Source: an uncultured Collinsella sp. (GTDB lineage Bacteria > Actinomycetota > Coriobacteriia > Coriobacteriales > Coriobacteriaceae). Taken from it: a stretch of 45,669 bases of DNA. The notes beneath the pieces were generated by a model. It ran no database searches. It was not told where the DNA came from and worked only from the letters and a program-made list of their open reading frames with translations. Every line of letters starts with the position of its first letter. Within the stretch, counting starts at the first letter, position 1. A program made the position numbers and the translations under genes. Of the stretch, positions 1 through 10,341 are shown in pieces. The stretch covers positions 1 through 45,669 of the forward strand of contig CABUNB010000018.1 in the NCBI GenBank assembly GCA_902492755.1, read 5' to 3'.

Positions 1-2
1 CG

Positions 3-50
3 CAGACGCTCAAGCAGGAATACCTCGATACATACGAGCGAGGTGAATGA
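3..50 (+). CDS. C-terminal end of an upstream gene (partial)
   Basis: Frame 3 reads QTLKQEYLDTYERGE and then TGA at 48-50. The stop lies 1 nt before the next ATG (52), the tight spacing expected of two translationally coupled genes. Only 15 residues are visible, so no function can be assigned. Confidence 0.5.
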   Translation, partial: QTLKQEYLDTYERGE

Positions 51-51
51 C

Positions 52-396
52 ATGAAACTATTTGAACAGCTGAAGTCCAATGCGTCGCGCATGGCTGTCT
101 ACGCCATCCTCGTGGCAACGGCTTTATGCGGAATCGCGGCACCCGTCTATGCGCTCAACGGGGAGAAAGGCGATGTCGAACCCGCGTACATGGCTTCGAC
201 GGTTAAAGACCGGTACAAAGCCTTCTCTGGAGACACGTTTTACGTAGCAGAGTACGACACGACCTACCGTCAGCTTCGCTACAACAAGAGATACGAATAT
301 CTAGGCCCAGAAGTAATCAGCTATACATCGGGTTGGTACCGCTCCAGCTATGGACACATAACCCAGTTCAAGTGTAACTACCGTGTGTACAACTAA
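52..396 (+). CDS. Small tyrosine-rich secreted protein, function unknown
   Basis: This 114-residue protein starts at the ATG at 52. GAGGTG at 40-45 is spaced 6 nt from that ATG, so I prefer it to the in-frame GTG at 43. Residues ~15-37 form a hydrophobic segment ending in VYALNG, which looks like a type I signal peptide cleaved after VYA. The predicted mature part (~77 residues) holds 13 tyrosines and ends CNYRVYN. The gene is almost fused to the frame before it and is followed by a strong terminator, so it closes an operon that begins outside the window. I do not recognise a family. A bacteriocin-like or surface peptide is possible but unsupported. Confidence 0.7.
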   Translation: MKLFEQLKSNASRMAVYAILVATALCGIAAPVYALNGEKGDVEPAYMASTVKDRYKAFSGDTFYVAEYDTTYRQLRYNKRYEYLGPEVISYTSGWYRSSYGHITQFKCNYRVYN

Positions 397-410
397 AGCA
401 ACCCGGCCGG

Positions 411-447
411 GACGAGGGGTGACGCAAAAGCGTCGCCCCTCGTTTTT
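411..447 (+). terminator. Intrinsic terminator
   Basis: A 13-bp stem (413-425 with 430-442, one wobble pair) has an AAAA loop and is followed by TTTTT at 443-447. It ends the operon of the small secreted protein. Confidence 0.85.
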
Positions 448-651
448 AACCATGTCAACTGAACCTGGTTCAGTTTGGTTGATTTCCGATCTCAGCCGAA
501 CACATTGAGCGGAAAGGCCGTTCCCGCAGTCAGTCGAACGTCCCCGGGGCCCTTCTCAGGCCCCGGGGACGGCATTTTCCCAGTTGAAGGAACGGTGGAG
601 ATGTGTTTCGATGGGTCAGATTCGTGTCGTTCCGAAAAGACCGTGAACCTT
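448..651. other. Intergenic stretch with an operator-like dyad and a GC-rich hairpin
   Basis: I see no convincing gene here; an 86-codon frame across it has no ribosome site. Two structures stand out. A perfect 9+1+9 dyad (AACTGAACC T GGTTCAGTT) spans 457-475 and could bind a dimeric repressor. A perfect 12-bp stem of alternating C and G runs (540-551 with 559-570, 7-nt loop) is followed by a short T run and may be a back-up terminator. Confidence 0.5.
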
Positions 652-680
652 TTGTGGGACACGCGGCGCCGTGGTACCAT
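652..680 (+). promoter_or_regulatory. Sigma70-type promoter of rpmE
   Basis: TTGTGG at 652-657 and TACCAT at 675-680 are separated by 17 bp. Transcription would start near 687, giving a leader of about 78 nt before rpmE. Confidence 0.6.
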
Positions 681-693
681 AGCCGAGTTTGTT

Positions 694-757
694 GTCTTGG
701 TCGGAAACCAAGACGCCTTATGCGCTGATCGGTAACCAGCGCCTGACCAATAAGGAG
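694..757 (+). promoter_or_regulatory. Structured L31 mRNA leader (probable autoregulatory element)
   Basis: Hairpin 1 pairs 694-700 with 708-714 (GTCTTGG/CCAAGAC). Hairpin 2 pairs 722-727 with 737-742 (GCGCTG/CAGCGC). CCTTA at 716-720 is complementary to TAAGG at 751-755, which is part of the Shine-Dalgarno AAGGAG. TTGGTC at 697-702, overlapping hairpin 1, is complementary to GACCAA at 745-750, so a pseudoknot is possible. Ribosomal-protein leaders for L31, including a coriobacterial type, have been described computationally. I believe this is one of them but cannot match it to a covariance model here. Binding of L31 could stabilise the fold that hides the ribosome site. Confidence 0.65.
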
Positions 758-764
758 TCCTACC

Positions 765-1190
765 ATGAAGCAGGGTATCCATCCCCAGTATGTCGAGTGC
801 ACGGTGACGTGCTCCTGCGGCAACACCTTCAAGACGCACGCTACTGTGTCCGAGATGAAGGTCGAGCTTTGCAACGAGTGCCACCCGTTCTACACCGGCC
901 AGCAGAAGTTTGTCGACACCGGTGGACGCGTCCAGCGCTTCGCCGACAAGTTCGGTGGCGCCGCTGCCGCCCAGCTCAAGAAGGCCGAGGAGGCCAAGGC
1001 TGCCAAGGCCGCCAAGGCTGCTGAGGCCGAGGCCGCTCGCAAGGCCGCCGCTGAGGCTAAGGCTGCCGAGAAGGCTAAGCGTGCTGCTAAGTTTGCCGAG
1101 GAGGCTGCCAAGCAGGCCGCCGAGGCTCCCGCAGAGGCTCCCGTCGAGGAGGCCGCTGCCGAGGCCGAGACCACCGAGGCTGCTGAGTAA
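765..1190 (+). CDS. rpmE: 50S ribosomal protein L31 with a long Ala/Lys/Glu tail
   Basis: bL31 of the large subunit, bridging the 50S central protuberance and the 30S head. The first ~65 residues are the normal protein. Zinc cysteines are at 16, 18 (CSC) and 36, 39 (CNEC), so this is the zinc-binding form. The remaining ~75 residues are almost only A, K, E and R and should form a long charged helix or disordered tail; a typical L31 is 66-90 residues. AAGGAG at 752-757 precedes the ATG. The gene is monocistronic, with its own promoter, leader and terminator. The tail contains many AAK/AEA repeats and could vary in length between strains. Confidence 0.95.
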   Translation: MKQGIHPQYVECTVTCSCGNTFKTHATVSEMKVELCNECHPFYTGQQKFVDTGGRVQRFADKFGGAAAAQLKKAEEAKAAKAAKAAEAEAARKAAAEAKAAEKAKRAAKFAEEAAKQAAEAPAEAPVEEAAAEAETTEAAE

Positions 1191-1226
1191 ATAGCTCGCC
1201 GCGGAATCACTCGCATTCATGGCATG

Positions 1227-1265
1227 AGGGCCGTGCATCCATTTGGATGCGCGGCCCTTTTTCTT
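1227..1265 (+). terminator. Intrinsic terminator of rpmE
   Basis: A 14-bp stem (AGGGCCGTGCATCC at 1227-1240, one wobble pair, with 1245-1258) has a 4-nt loop ATTT and runs into a T tract (CTTTTTCTTTTT). Confidence 0.9.
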
Positions 1266-1277
1266 TTTAAATTAGTG

Positions 1278-1369
1278 CAAACTAACCTGTCCCCATGGCA
1301 CCACATGGCAGAGAGGCGGCGTTTGCCCAGATAGACCTGCCAAAATTAACCTGTCCCATTGTGGCAGGT
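1278..1369. repeat. AACCTGTCCC-type palindrome and a related fragment
   Basis: Arms ACCTGCCA (1335-1342) and TGGCAGGT (1362-1369) enclose a loop carrying AACCTGTCCC. The same 35-nt design recurs at 14862-14896. Just upstream, 1278-1299 reads GTGCAAACTAACCTGTCCCC, nearly identical to the right half of the palindrome at 38462-38508. These look like dispersed copies and remnants of one intergenic repeat family. Confidence 0.6.
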
Positions 1370-1432
1370 TGGTCGTAGTTATTACGTGGCGGTCGAGGTC
1401 GACCGTATGGGGCGCGCCTTGTTTGGCTAAAG

Positions 1433-1438
1433 TACAAT
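1433..1438 (+). promoter_or_regulatory. Possible -10 box of the secA-prfB operon
   Basis: TACAAT lies 62 nt upstream of the secA start. No good -35 hexamer stands at 16-18 bp, so this is tentative. Confidence 0.35.
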
Positions 1439-1499
1439 TATCTGTGTTTAACTCGCCCGCAGCTGCACGGCGTGGGCGATGGCCAAAAAGGAAAACCAC

Positions 1500-4306
<2,807 letters not shown>

Positions 4307-4307
<1 letters not shown>

Positions 4308-5455
4308 TGGCTGAGGCTTTAGAGGTAACGCCCGCCGAGCTGGACGCGTTCGCGGACCGGCTCGGCGAGGTCGAGTCGTATCTCCATTTGGACGAAAAGC
4401 GCACACGCGTGACCGAGCTCGAGGCCAAAAGTGTTGCCCCTGGCTTTTGGGATGACGCCGACGCCGCCCGTGCCACCATGGAGGAGATCGCTCGCACCAA
4501 GGAAGATATCGCTGCCGTGGACACCGCGCGCGGCGAGCTTTCCGATGCCCGCGCCGCGCTGGAGCTTGCCGAGGAGATGGGGGATGACCCCGACGCCGTC
4601 GCCCTTCGCGAGGAGGCTACAGCCACGGCTGAGCGCCTGGCCCGTGCCATCGATGAGCTTGAGCTTTCGAGCTGGTTTACCGGTGAGTTCGATCACGGCG
4701 ATGCCATCGTGACCATCAAGCCCGGACAGGGTGGTCTGGAGGCCCAGGACTGGACCTTCATGCTCTTTAAGATGTACATGAAGTACTGCCAGCGTCGCGG
4801 CTGGAAGGTCACCATCAACGACTGTCCCGCGGCCGAGGTCATCGGCATCGACCGCGCGACCTTTACCGTCGAGGGCAAGGACGCATTTGGCATGCTGCGC
4901 GCCGAGGCCGGCGTCCACCGCTTGGTTCGCATTAGCCCCACCGACGACAAGAAGCGCCGCCAGACCACGTTCGCCGGCGTCGAGGTCATCCCCGTGCTAC
5001 CCGATGATATCGACATCGAGATCAGCCCCGATGACATCCGCGTGGACGTGTACCACGCGAGCGGCCCGGGCGGTCAGGGCGTGAACACCACCGACTCCGC
5101 CGTGCGCGTGACGCATTTTCCCAGCGGCATTGTGGTCACCTGCCAAAACGAGCGCAGCCAGATCCAGAACAAGGCCGCGTGCATGCAGATCCTCAAGGCT
5201 CGCTTGTACGAGATTGAGCTCGAGAAGCGCGCCGAGGCGCTCGATGAGATCCGCGGACCCAAGACCACGATTGGTTTTGGCAACCAGATTCGCAGCTACG
5301 TGCTCTACCCGTACCAGATGGTCAAAGACCTACGCACGGGCGTGGAGACCAGCAATGTCGAGGCCGTCCTTGACGATGGCGACCTGGACCCGTTTGTTAT
5401 TGGCTACCATCGCTGGGCCACTGGCAATGCCGACGCGGAGACCCCATCTGCATAA
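4307..5455 (+). CDS. prfB: Peptide chain release factor 2 with an unusual S-P-T tripeptide
   Basis: Class I release factor that reads stop codons and triggers peptidyl-tRNA hydrolysis. The N-terminal helical domain, the codon-recognition domain and the catalytic GGQ loop (G255-G256-Q257 in SGPGGQGVN) are present over 382 residues. The frame is open throughout, so the autoregulatory UGA frameshift found in many prfB genes is absent. The codon-reading tripeptide, S-P-F in RF2, is S210-P211-T212 here (AGC CCC ACC at 4934-4942). The spacing to GGQ (45 residues) matches E. coli RF2, so the alignment is safe. Thr at the third position is otherwise the RF1 residue. The start overlaps the secA stop by 1 nt. 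Confidence 0.95.
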
Positions 5456-5581
5456 ACCGCCCGTTTTATGTGGAAATGGATAAAACCCTCCGAGCAGGGT
5501 GGTTTTGTATCCAAAGCAAACCCTGCGCAGGGGTGGTTTTTGTTCGGCGAATCGGTAGAATCGAATACAGCAAGAAGTTCG

Positions 5582-5609
5582 AAGCGCATCCGTTTGGGTG
5601 CGCTTTTTT
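5582..5609 (+). terminator. Terminator-like hairpin before the YitT gene
   Basis: The stem AAGCGCATCC/GGGTGCGCTT has a GTTT loop and is followed by a T run to 5609. It sits directly before the ribosome site of the next gene (ATG at 5622). It therefore either ends secA-prfB or attenuates the downstream gene from a promoter such as the TAGAAT at 5556-5561. The preceding stretch (5480-5545) holds two further weak stems followed by GGTTTT. Confidence 0.6.
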
Positions 5610-5621
5610 GAGGGAGGTAGC

Positions 5622-6512
5622 ATGGCATATCGTCTGGACATCAAGCGCATTCTTTCGATGAACTTCTTTCACGACCTGCCCCAGATCATGTTGGGGTGTG
5701 CCTTGGCCGCCATCGCGACCGACCTGTTTTTGATTCCCAACGGTCTTGCCGCCGGTGGCGTTACGGGCCTTGCCACCATTATCCAGGCGGTCGGCGCGGC
5801 GCGAGGCGTGTCGCTTCCCGTTGGTATTCAGACGATCGTGATGAACGCCTTGCTGTTGCTGGTCGTTATGCGCGAGGGCGGCATGTTCTACGTGGTGCAG
5901 ACGGCGACCGGTTTTGTGCTGCTGGGTTTTTTCACCGACCTGTTCGCTCCGTTTGTGGCGCCGCTGGCACATGCCGACCTGATGCTGCCCGCTATGTGGG
6001 GCGGCATTATCACGGGCATCGGGTATGGCATGGTGTTGCGCGCCGGTGCCAACACTGGCGGCTCTGACACGATCGGCCAGATCATCTCGCGCAACACATC
6101 GCTGCCGGTTGGCTCGACCGTCATGGCGATCGATGTTGCCGTGTGCGCGCTGTCGGCCCCGGTCTTTTCGGTCGAAAACGCGCTGTATGCGGGCCTTTCG
6201 ATGGTCATTAGCGGCTACGTGATCGATGCCGTGGTCGACGGTGGCAACAGGCGCCGTATGGTGCTCATCATCTCGGACAAGTTTCCCGATATCGCGGCCG
6301 ACATCATGTATGGCCTGGGCCGCGGCTGCACCAAGTTTAGGGCGACCGGCATGTACTCGGGTGCCGAGAAGCCGGTGATCATGGTCATTGTGAGCCGCCG
6401 CGAGCTCAACACCCTCAAAACGATCGTGCGCGAGCGCGATCCTCACGCCATTGTGACGGTCGCCGACGTTACGGAAACCTTCGGTGAGGGATTCAAGGAC
6501 ATTAACGCGTAG
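5622..6512 (+). CDS. YitT family membrane protein (DUF161/DUF2179)
   Basis: Integral membrane protein of 296 residues. Five to six hydrophobic segments fill residues ~18-205, with the conserved family stretches PNGLAAGGVTGLA and GANTGGSDTIGQI. A soluble C-terminal domain (~residues 208-296, RRRMVLIISDKFPDI onward) matches the ferredoxin-like DUF2179 partner domain. Members are widespread in Gram-positive bacteria and their transport role is unproven. The start is the ATG at 5622 with GGGAGG at 5611-5616. A GTG at 5598 in the same frame lies within the hairpin and is unlikely. Transcribed alone. Confidence 0.88.
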   Translation: MAYRLDIKRILSMNFFHDLPQIMLGCALAAIATDLFLIPNGLAAGGVTGLATIIQAVGAARGVSLPVGIQTIVMNALLLLVVMREGGMFYVVQTATGFVLLGFFTDLFAPFVAPLAHADLMLPAMWGGIITGIGYGMVLRAGANTGGSDTIGQIISRNTSLPVGSTVMAIDVAVCALSAPVFSVENALYAGLSMVISGYVIDAVVDGGNRRRMVLIISDKFPDIAADIMYGLGRGCTKFRATGMYSGAEKPVIMVIVSRRELNTLKTIVRERDPHAIVTVADVTETFGEGFKDINA

Positions 6513-6720
6513 GGCCGACTGCGTTCCATCCAAAAGACGTTCACATTGATAAACCGTTTCATCAGCGGTTCTGCCTGCTCAATTGTTCAAATAATGATAA
6601 ATACTCTGGTAAAGCTTCCAGTTTCCAGCATAATGAATGACGTACGTGCATCGCGGCTGTGTTGGGACTACCTTTCCGTGCCGTGCGCATCTTGTCTTAA
6701 GAGGATGAAAGGAAGGCACA

Positions 6721-7551
6721 ATGAGCGACGAAGAGCTCAAAAAGGTTGCCAACGAGGTAAGGAAGGGCATCGTCACCGGCGTGCACGCTGCCAAGTCCGG
6801 CCATCCGGGCGGTTCGCTCGGCGCTGCCGACATCATGACCTATCTGTACTTTGAGGAAATGAACGTCGACCCGGCCGACCCCCGCAAGGCCGACCGCGAT
6901 CGCTTCGTGCTTTCCAAGGGTCATTGCGCGCCTGGTCTGTACGCTGTGCTCGCCGAGCGCGGATTCTTCCCCAAGGAGGATCTCGAGACGCTGCGCCACA
7001 TCGGCAGCCACCTGCAGGGTCACCCCAACATGAACGACACCCCGGGCGTCGATATGTCCACCGGTTCGCTCGGCCAGGGCATCTCCGCCGCCGTGGGCAT
7101 GGCCGTTGCCGCCAAGCACTGGGGCGACGACTATCGCACCTACGCCCTGCTGGGCGACGGCGAGAGCGAGGAAGGCCAGGTTTGGGAGGCCGCCATGTTT
7201 GCCGGCAACCAGCAGCTTGACAACCTCTGCGTGATCGTCGACCACAACGGCCTGCAGATCGACGGCCCCGTCGAGGAAGTCAACGACCCCATGCCGCTCG
7301 CCGACAAGTTCCGCGCCTTCAAGTTCCACGTGGTGGAGCTCGCCGACGGCAACGATTTCGATCAGATCCGCGCCGCCTTTGCCGAGGCCCGCGCCACCAA
7401 GGGTCAGCCGACCGCCATTATCGCCGAGACCACCAAGGGCAAGGGCGTTTCCTTTATGGAGAACCAGGTGGGTTGGCACGGCAAGGCCCCCAACGATGAA
7501 CAGTTTGAGCAGGCCATGGCAGAGCTCACGGCCGCCGGAGAGGAGCTCTAG
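6721..7551 (+). CDS. Transketolase, N-terminal subunit (TPP-binding)
   Basis: First half of a split transketolase, 276 residues. It binds the diphosphate end of thiamine diphosphate: GDGESEEGQVWEAA (GDG motif) is followed ~25 residues later by the conserved Asn in DHNGLQ. SGHPGGSLG and SKGHCAPGLYA are substrate and cofactor contacts of the family. Together with the next gene it should transfer two-carbon ketol units in the non-oxidative pentose phosphate pathway. GGAAGG precedes the ATG. The stop is separated by 1 nt from the next ATG, guaranteeing equal synthesis of the two subunits. The two-gene form is common in Firmicutes and actinobacteria. Confidence 0.95.
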   Translation: MSDEELKKVANEVRKGIVTGVHAAKSGHPGGSLGAADIMTYLYFEEMNVDPADPRKADRDRFVLSKGHCAPGLYAVLAERGFFPKEDLETLRHIGSHLQGHPNMNDTPGVDMSTGSLGQGISAAVGMAVAAKHWGDDYRTYALLGDGESEEGQVWEAAMFAGNQQLDNLCVIVDHNGLQIDGPVEEVNDPMPLADKFRAFKFHVVELADGNDFDQIRAAFAEARATKGQPTAIIAETTKGKGVSFMENQVGWHGKAPNDEQFEQAMAELTAAGEEL

Positions 7552-7552
7552 G

Positions 7553-8494
7553 ATGGCAGACGTCAAGAAAATCGCCACGCGCGTAAGCTACGGCGAGGCC
7601 CTCGTCGAGCTCGCCAACGAGCACGACGACTTTGTGGTCCTCGACGCCGACCTGGCCGCCGCCACGCAGACCGGCAAGTTTAAGGCCGCCTGCCCCGATC
7701 GCTTCTTCGATGTGGGCATTGCCGAGAGCAACCTGATGGGTGTTGCGGCTGGTATCGCAACCACCGGTCGTGTTGCCTTTGCGAGCACCTTTGCCATGTT
7801 TGCCGCTGGCCGCGCCTTTGAGCAGGTCCGCAATTCCATCGGCTACCCGCACCTTAACGTTAAGATCGGTGCCACGCACGCCGGTATCTCGGTGGGCGAA
7901 GATGGCGCCACGCACCAGTGCTGTGAGGATATCGCCCTGATGCGCGTCATCCCCGGCATGACCGTGATTGTTCCCGCCGACGACGTGGAGGCCCGCGCCG
8001 TGACGCGCGCCGCCTACGAGTGCGACGGCCCCGTGTACATGCGCTTTGCCCGTCTGGCCTCGCCGGTCATCAACGACCCCGAGACTTACAAGTTCGAGGT
8101 GGGCAAGGGCATCGTCATGCGCGAGGGCACCGACGTGACCATCATCGCCTGCGGCCTGATGGTCGGCGAGGCCCTCGAGGCCGCTGAGCAGCTTGCTGCC
8201 GAGGGCATCGATGCCGAGGTCATCAACATGCACACCATCAAGCCCATCGACGCCGACCTGATCGTCAAGAGCGCCACCAAGACCGGCCACGTCGTGACCG
8301 TCGAGGAACACTCCGTGATCGGTGGCCTGGGCAGCGCCGTTGCCGACGTCCTGTGTGAGCAGTGCCCGACGCCGCTCAAGAAGATTGGCGTCAACGACAT
8401 CTTCGGCGAGTCCGGCCCGGGTGCCGAGCTCCTGCACAAGTACGGCCTGGACGCCGCCAACATCGTGGCGACCACCAAGGAGTTCTTGGCCTAG
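7553..8494 (+). CDS. Transketolase, C-terminal subunit
   Basis: Second half of the split transketolase, 313 residues from the ATG at 7553 (frame MADVKKIATRVSYG). The pyrimidine-binding domain carries the catalytic-region motif FFDVGIAESNLMGVAAG, whose Glu contacts the TPP aminopyrimidine. It is followed by the C-terminal transketolase domain (residues ~190-313, VTIIACGLMVGEALEAAE). AGGAGCTC in the end of the partner gene supplies the ribosome site. A longer in-frame reading from 7379 overlaps the N-subunit gene and is not credible. A strong hairpin follows at 8532-8567. Confidence 0.95.
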   Translation: MADVKKIATRVSYGEALVELANEHDDFVVLDADLAAATQTGKFKAACPDRFFDVGIAESNLMGVAAGIATTGRVAFASTFAMFAAGRAFEQVRNSIGYPHLNVKIGATHAGISVGEDGATHQCCEDIALMRVIPGMTVIVPADDVEARAVTRAAYECDGPVYMRFARLASPVINDPETYKFEVGKGIVMREGTDVTIIACGLMVGEALEAAEQLAAEGIDAEVINMHTIKPIDADLIVKSATKTGHVVTVEEHSVIGGLGSAVADVLCEQCPTPLKKIGVNDIFGESGPGAELLHKYGLDAANIVATTKEFLA

Positions 8495-8531
8495 GTAACG
8501 ATACAGCCTGATGATTTGACAGGTTGATATG

Positions 8532-8567
8532 AATCGGGGCGACGGTTATCGTACCGTCGCCCCGATT
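8532..8567. terminator. Hairpin between convergent genes (bidirectional terminator)
   Basis: A perfect 14-bp stem (AATCGGGGCGACGG with its complement at 8554-8567) has an 8-nt loop. It lies between the transketolase (+) and the minus-strand zinc-ribbon gene. The T runs on either side are short, so its termination strength is uncertain. Confidence 0.6.
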
Positions 8568-8570
8568 TGT

Positions 8571-9827
8571 CTATCGAGCCTTGATGCCGGCTGCAAGGGC
8601 ATCGGCGTAAATCTTGTCAACCGAGAAGAGCGTGTCGCTGGACGGCGCGTTTGCCGCCTGCATCTCAGAGATGATGGTATCCAGCGAAACCGTGCCCATC
8701 GATTGCAGATTAAGCATGATGCTGGCTTCGTCATCGGTGCAGGTGGGCGAGGAACTTTCGAAGGCCGGTAAATGGTGCATGGCCGCATCGTAGGCCCAGC
8801 GACGGATCCAAATCTCGACATAGCGCCCGTTGCCCAGGTCGAGATCTTTCGTGATGCTCGTTTCAACATCGCCGGCAGCCTCAGCCTTGTGATCGAAGCC
8901 TTCGACCCAGCCGATTTCCTTGCTGGGATAGCGAGATGCATAGAATACAATTTTGTCGCCTTTGACGACCGGCAACACCTGACCGCTCCAATACTCGGGC
9001 AGGTCGATCGTAAAGGTCTGGGCTTCGGCATGAAGTGCCGCGGCCTTGCGCTCTTCTGCCGCCTTGCGCTGCTCCTCTTCTTTGGCGGCGACGGCGGTGT
9101 CGCGGCGGTTCGTTGCGGCGTGTTGCAGCGCATCGACGTTGGGCGCGTCCTTGCCCTTGTATGCCATGGCGAGCGTCACAGCGTCGTTGATCTCGTCGTC
9201 GGTTACCTCGGCGGCGTCGATGGGCGTAAAGTCCAAAACCGAATCCTGCTCGGCGAGTTCTGCCAAGTCGATCTTCTCGCCCTTGGCAAAGACGTCGTCG
9301 ATAGTAAGCTCGGCTTTTGTACAAGGCACCTGGTAGATGGCGCCATCGGCGGCGATGGGGGAGCCGGCCGCCTTGAGCGTGTACTTGCCCTGGATAAGCT
9401 TGATGCCCGAGCCGTCGGAAGCGACATATTCGACCTTGTCGACTTTCTTTCCGTCGACCGTCTTGCCCTTTACGCGCACCGGCACACGAGAAGCGCCGTT
9501 ATCGGTGTCCCAACCTTCAGCCTTTACACTCACCACGAGTGCATGCTTGGAATGCGCCGACTCATACTGCTCCTGCTCCTGAACATGCTGCTGATGCAGG
9601 TGATACGCCAGCCCACCGCCCCCGCCAACAACGATTACCGCCGCGCAGACGATAGCGATCGCGACGCCTTTCTTGGACTTCTTGCTGGGGGCGGGCGAAC
9701 CCACAGGTGCCGGCGCAACCGCGGACTCGGCTACGGGCATAGCCTGTGTCCCGTCAAGTGCAGCCCCGCATCCCACGCAAAACCGAGCCTCATCAGCAAG
9801 CTCAGCACCACAATAAGGACAAACCAT
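8571..9827 (-). CDS. Zinc-ribbon, single-pass membrane protein of unknown function
   Basis: The protein has 418 residues, starting at the ATG whose complement is 9825-9827 (GGAGGTTG just upstream). Residues 1-22 form a double-CxxC zinc ribbon (CPYCG and CVGCG). After a Pro/Ala/Ser linker comes a transmembrane helix (VAIAIVCAAVIVVGGGGG, ~residues 50-68). The rest (~350 residues) should be outside the cell. It includes a charged coiled-coil stretch (AAKEEEQRKAAEERKAAA) and then a domain starting TFTIDLPEYWSGQVLP. This architecture is frequent in Coriobacteriia, and I know no defined function. The frame is open further upstream, but without a ribosome site. Confidence 0.85.
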   Translation of the reverse strand: MVCPYCGAELADEARFCVGCGAALDGTQAMPVAESAVAPAPVGSPAPSKKSKKGVAIAIVCAAVIVVGGGGGLAYHLHQQHVQEQEQYESAHSKHALVVSVKAEGWDTDNGASRVPVRVKGKTVDGKKVDKVEYVASDGSGIKLIQGKYTLKAAGSPIAADGAIYQVPCTKAELTIDDVFAKGEKIDLAELAEQDSVLDFTPIDAAEVTDDEINDAVTLAMAYKGKDAPNVDALQHAATNRRDTAVAAKEEEQRKAAEERKAAALHAEAQTFTIDLPEYWSGQVLPVVKGDKIVFYASRYPSKEIGWVEGFDHKAEAAGDVETSITKDLDLGNGRYVEIWIRRWAYDAAMHHLPAFESSSPTCTDDEASIMLNLQSMGTVSLDTIISEMQAANAPSSDTLFSVDKIYADALAAGIKAR

Positions 9828-9917
9828 ATCAACCTCCAGCAAGCCTAGAGCTACCCATCTAGCCCAACTGTAAAGCGAAAACCCCACCCCAAGTTGCGCA
9901 ACAATGAGCCCCAATAT

Positions 9918-9986
9918 AAGTTGCGGTGAAATAGGGACTGATTAGGGCTTTTAACTGCTAAAACAGCCCCTATTTCACCACAACTT
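9918..9986. repeat. 69-nt dyad, copy 1 of a 23+23+23 family
   Basis: The left arm (9918-9940) begins AAGTTGCGGTGAAATAGGG. The right arm (9964-9986) is its complement with two differences. The middle is exactly 23 nt. The same design, with a different middle of the same length, occurs at 23721-23789. It lies in the 514-nt gap 9828-10341, which otherwise holds only the nested hairpin at 10115-10237 and the ftsE promoter. Confidence 0.8.
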
Positions 9987-10114
9987 CTAAAGAGGCCTTA
10001 TCAAGTAAGGCTTCTATTGGGAAAAGGGCCCAGCACAACAAAGTGCAATTCAGCCAGACCCATGCATGGTTTTGCTGCATTCAAGACGAACGCATCGACT
10101 CCTTAGTAGCCGCA

Positions 10115-10237
10115 GGCCGCGCACAGGGTTACCTCCCAAATCTTTCCGCAGGACGGAGGAGCCCCCGCAGCGCGAAGCGCGCAGCGGGGGCTCCGACATG
10201 TCCGAGGACGATTTGGGAGGTAACCCTGTGCGCGGCC
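10115..10237. repeat. 123-nt nested perfect hairpin
   Basis: The outer arms 10115-10142 and 10210-10237 are perfectly complementary over 28 nt (GGCCGCGCACAGGG at one end, CCTCCCAAATC at the other). Inside them 10158-10168 (GGAGCCCCCGC) pairs with 10184-10194, and the tip GCGC-GAA-GCGC pairs again. The right arm contains GGGAGGTAACC, a ribosome-site-like string that the left arm would mask in RNA. No open frame supports a transposase. It resembles a miniature inverted-repeat or dispersed palindromic element inserted upstream of ftsE. Confidence 0.8.
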
Positions 10238-10287
10238 GGACAGATCCCAAAGCCCGCCATGCTTCTTATGTGCAGCAAAGGCAATCC

Positions 10288-10296
10288 TGCTAAAAT
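10288..10296 (+). promoter_or_regulatory. Extended -10 promoter of ftsEX
   Basis: TGCTAAAAT is a TGn-extended -10 box with a near-consensus hexamer (TAAAAT at 10291-10296). It lies 46 nt before the ftsE start. The -35 region is poor, as is usual for extended -10 promoters. Confidence 0.55.
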
Positions 10297-10341
10297 ACAA
10301 AGCGCTCATGTAGTTTAAACGCACGACGATAAGGAGCACCA

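Noticed and set aside
52..396. Lactococcin-972-type bacteriocin
   Set aside because: Size and signal peptide fit, but the Gly/Trp pattern of that family is absent and no immunity or transporter gene can be seen in the window.
475..735. 86-codon frame upstream of rpmE
   Set aside because: It runs through a GC-rich hairpin and the rpmE promoter and leader, with no ribosome site.
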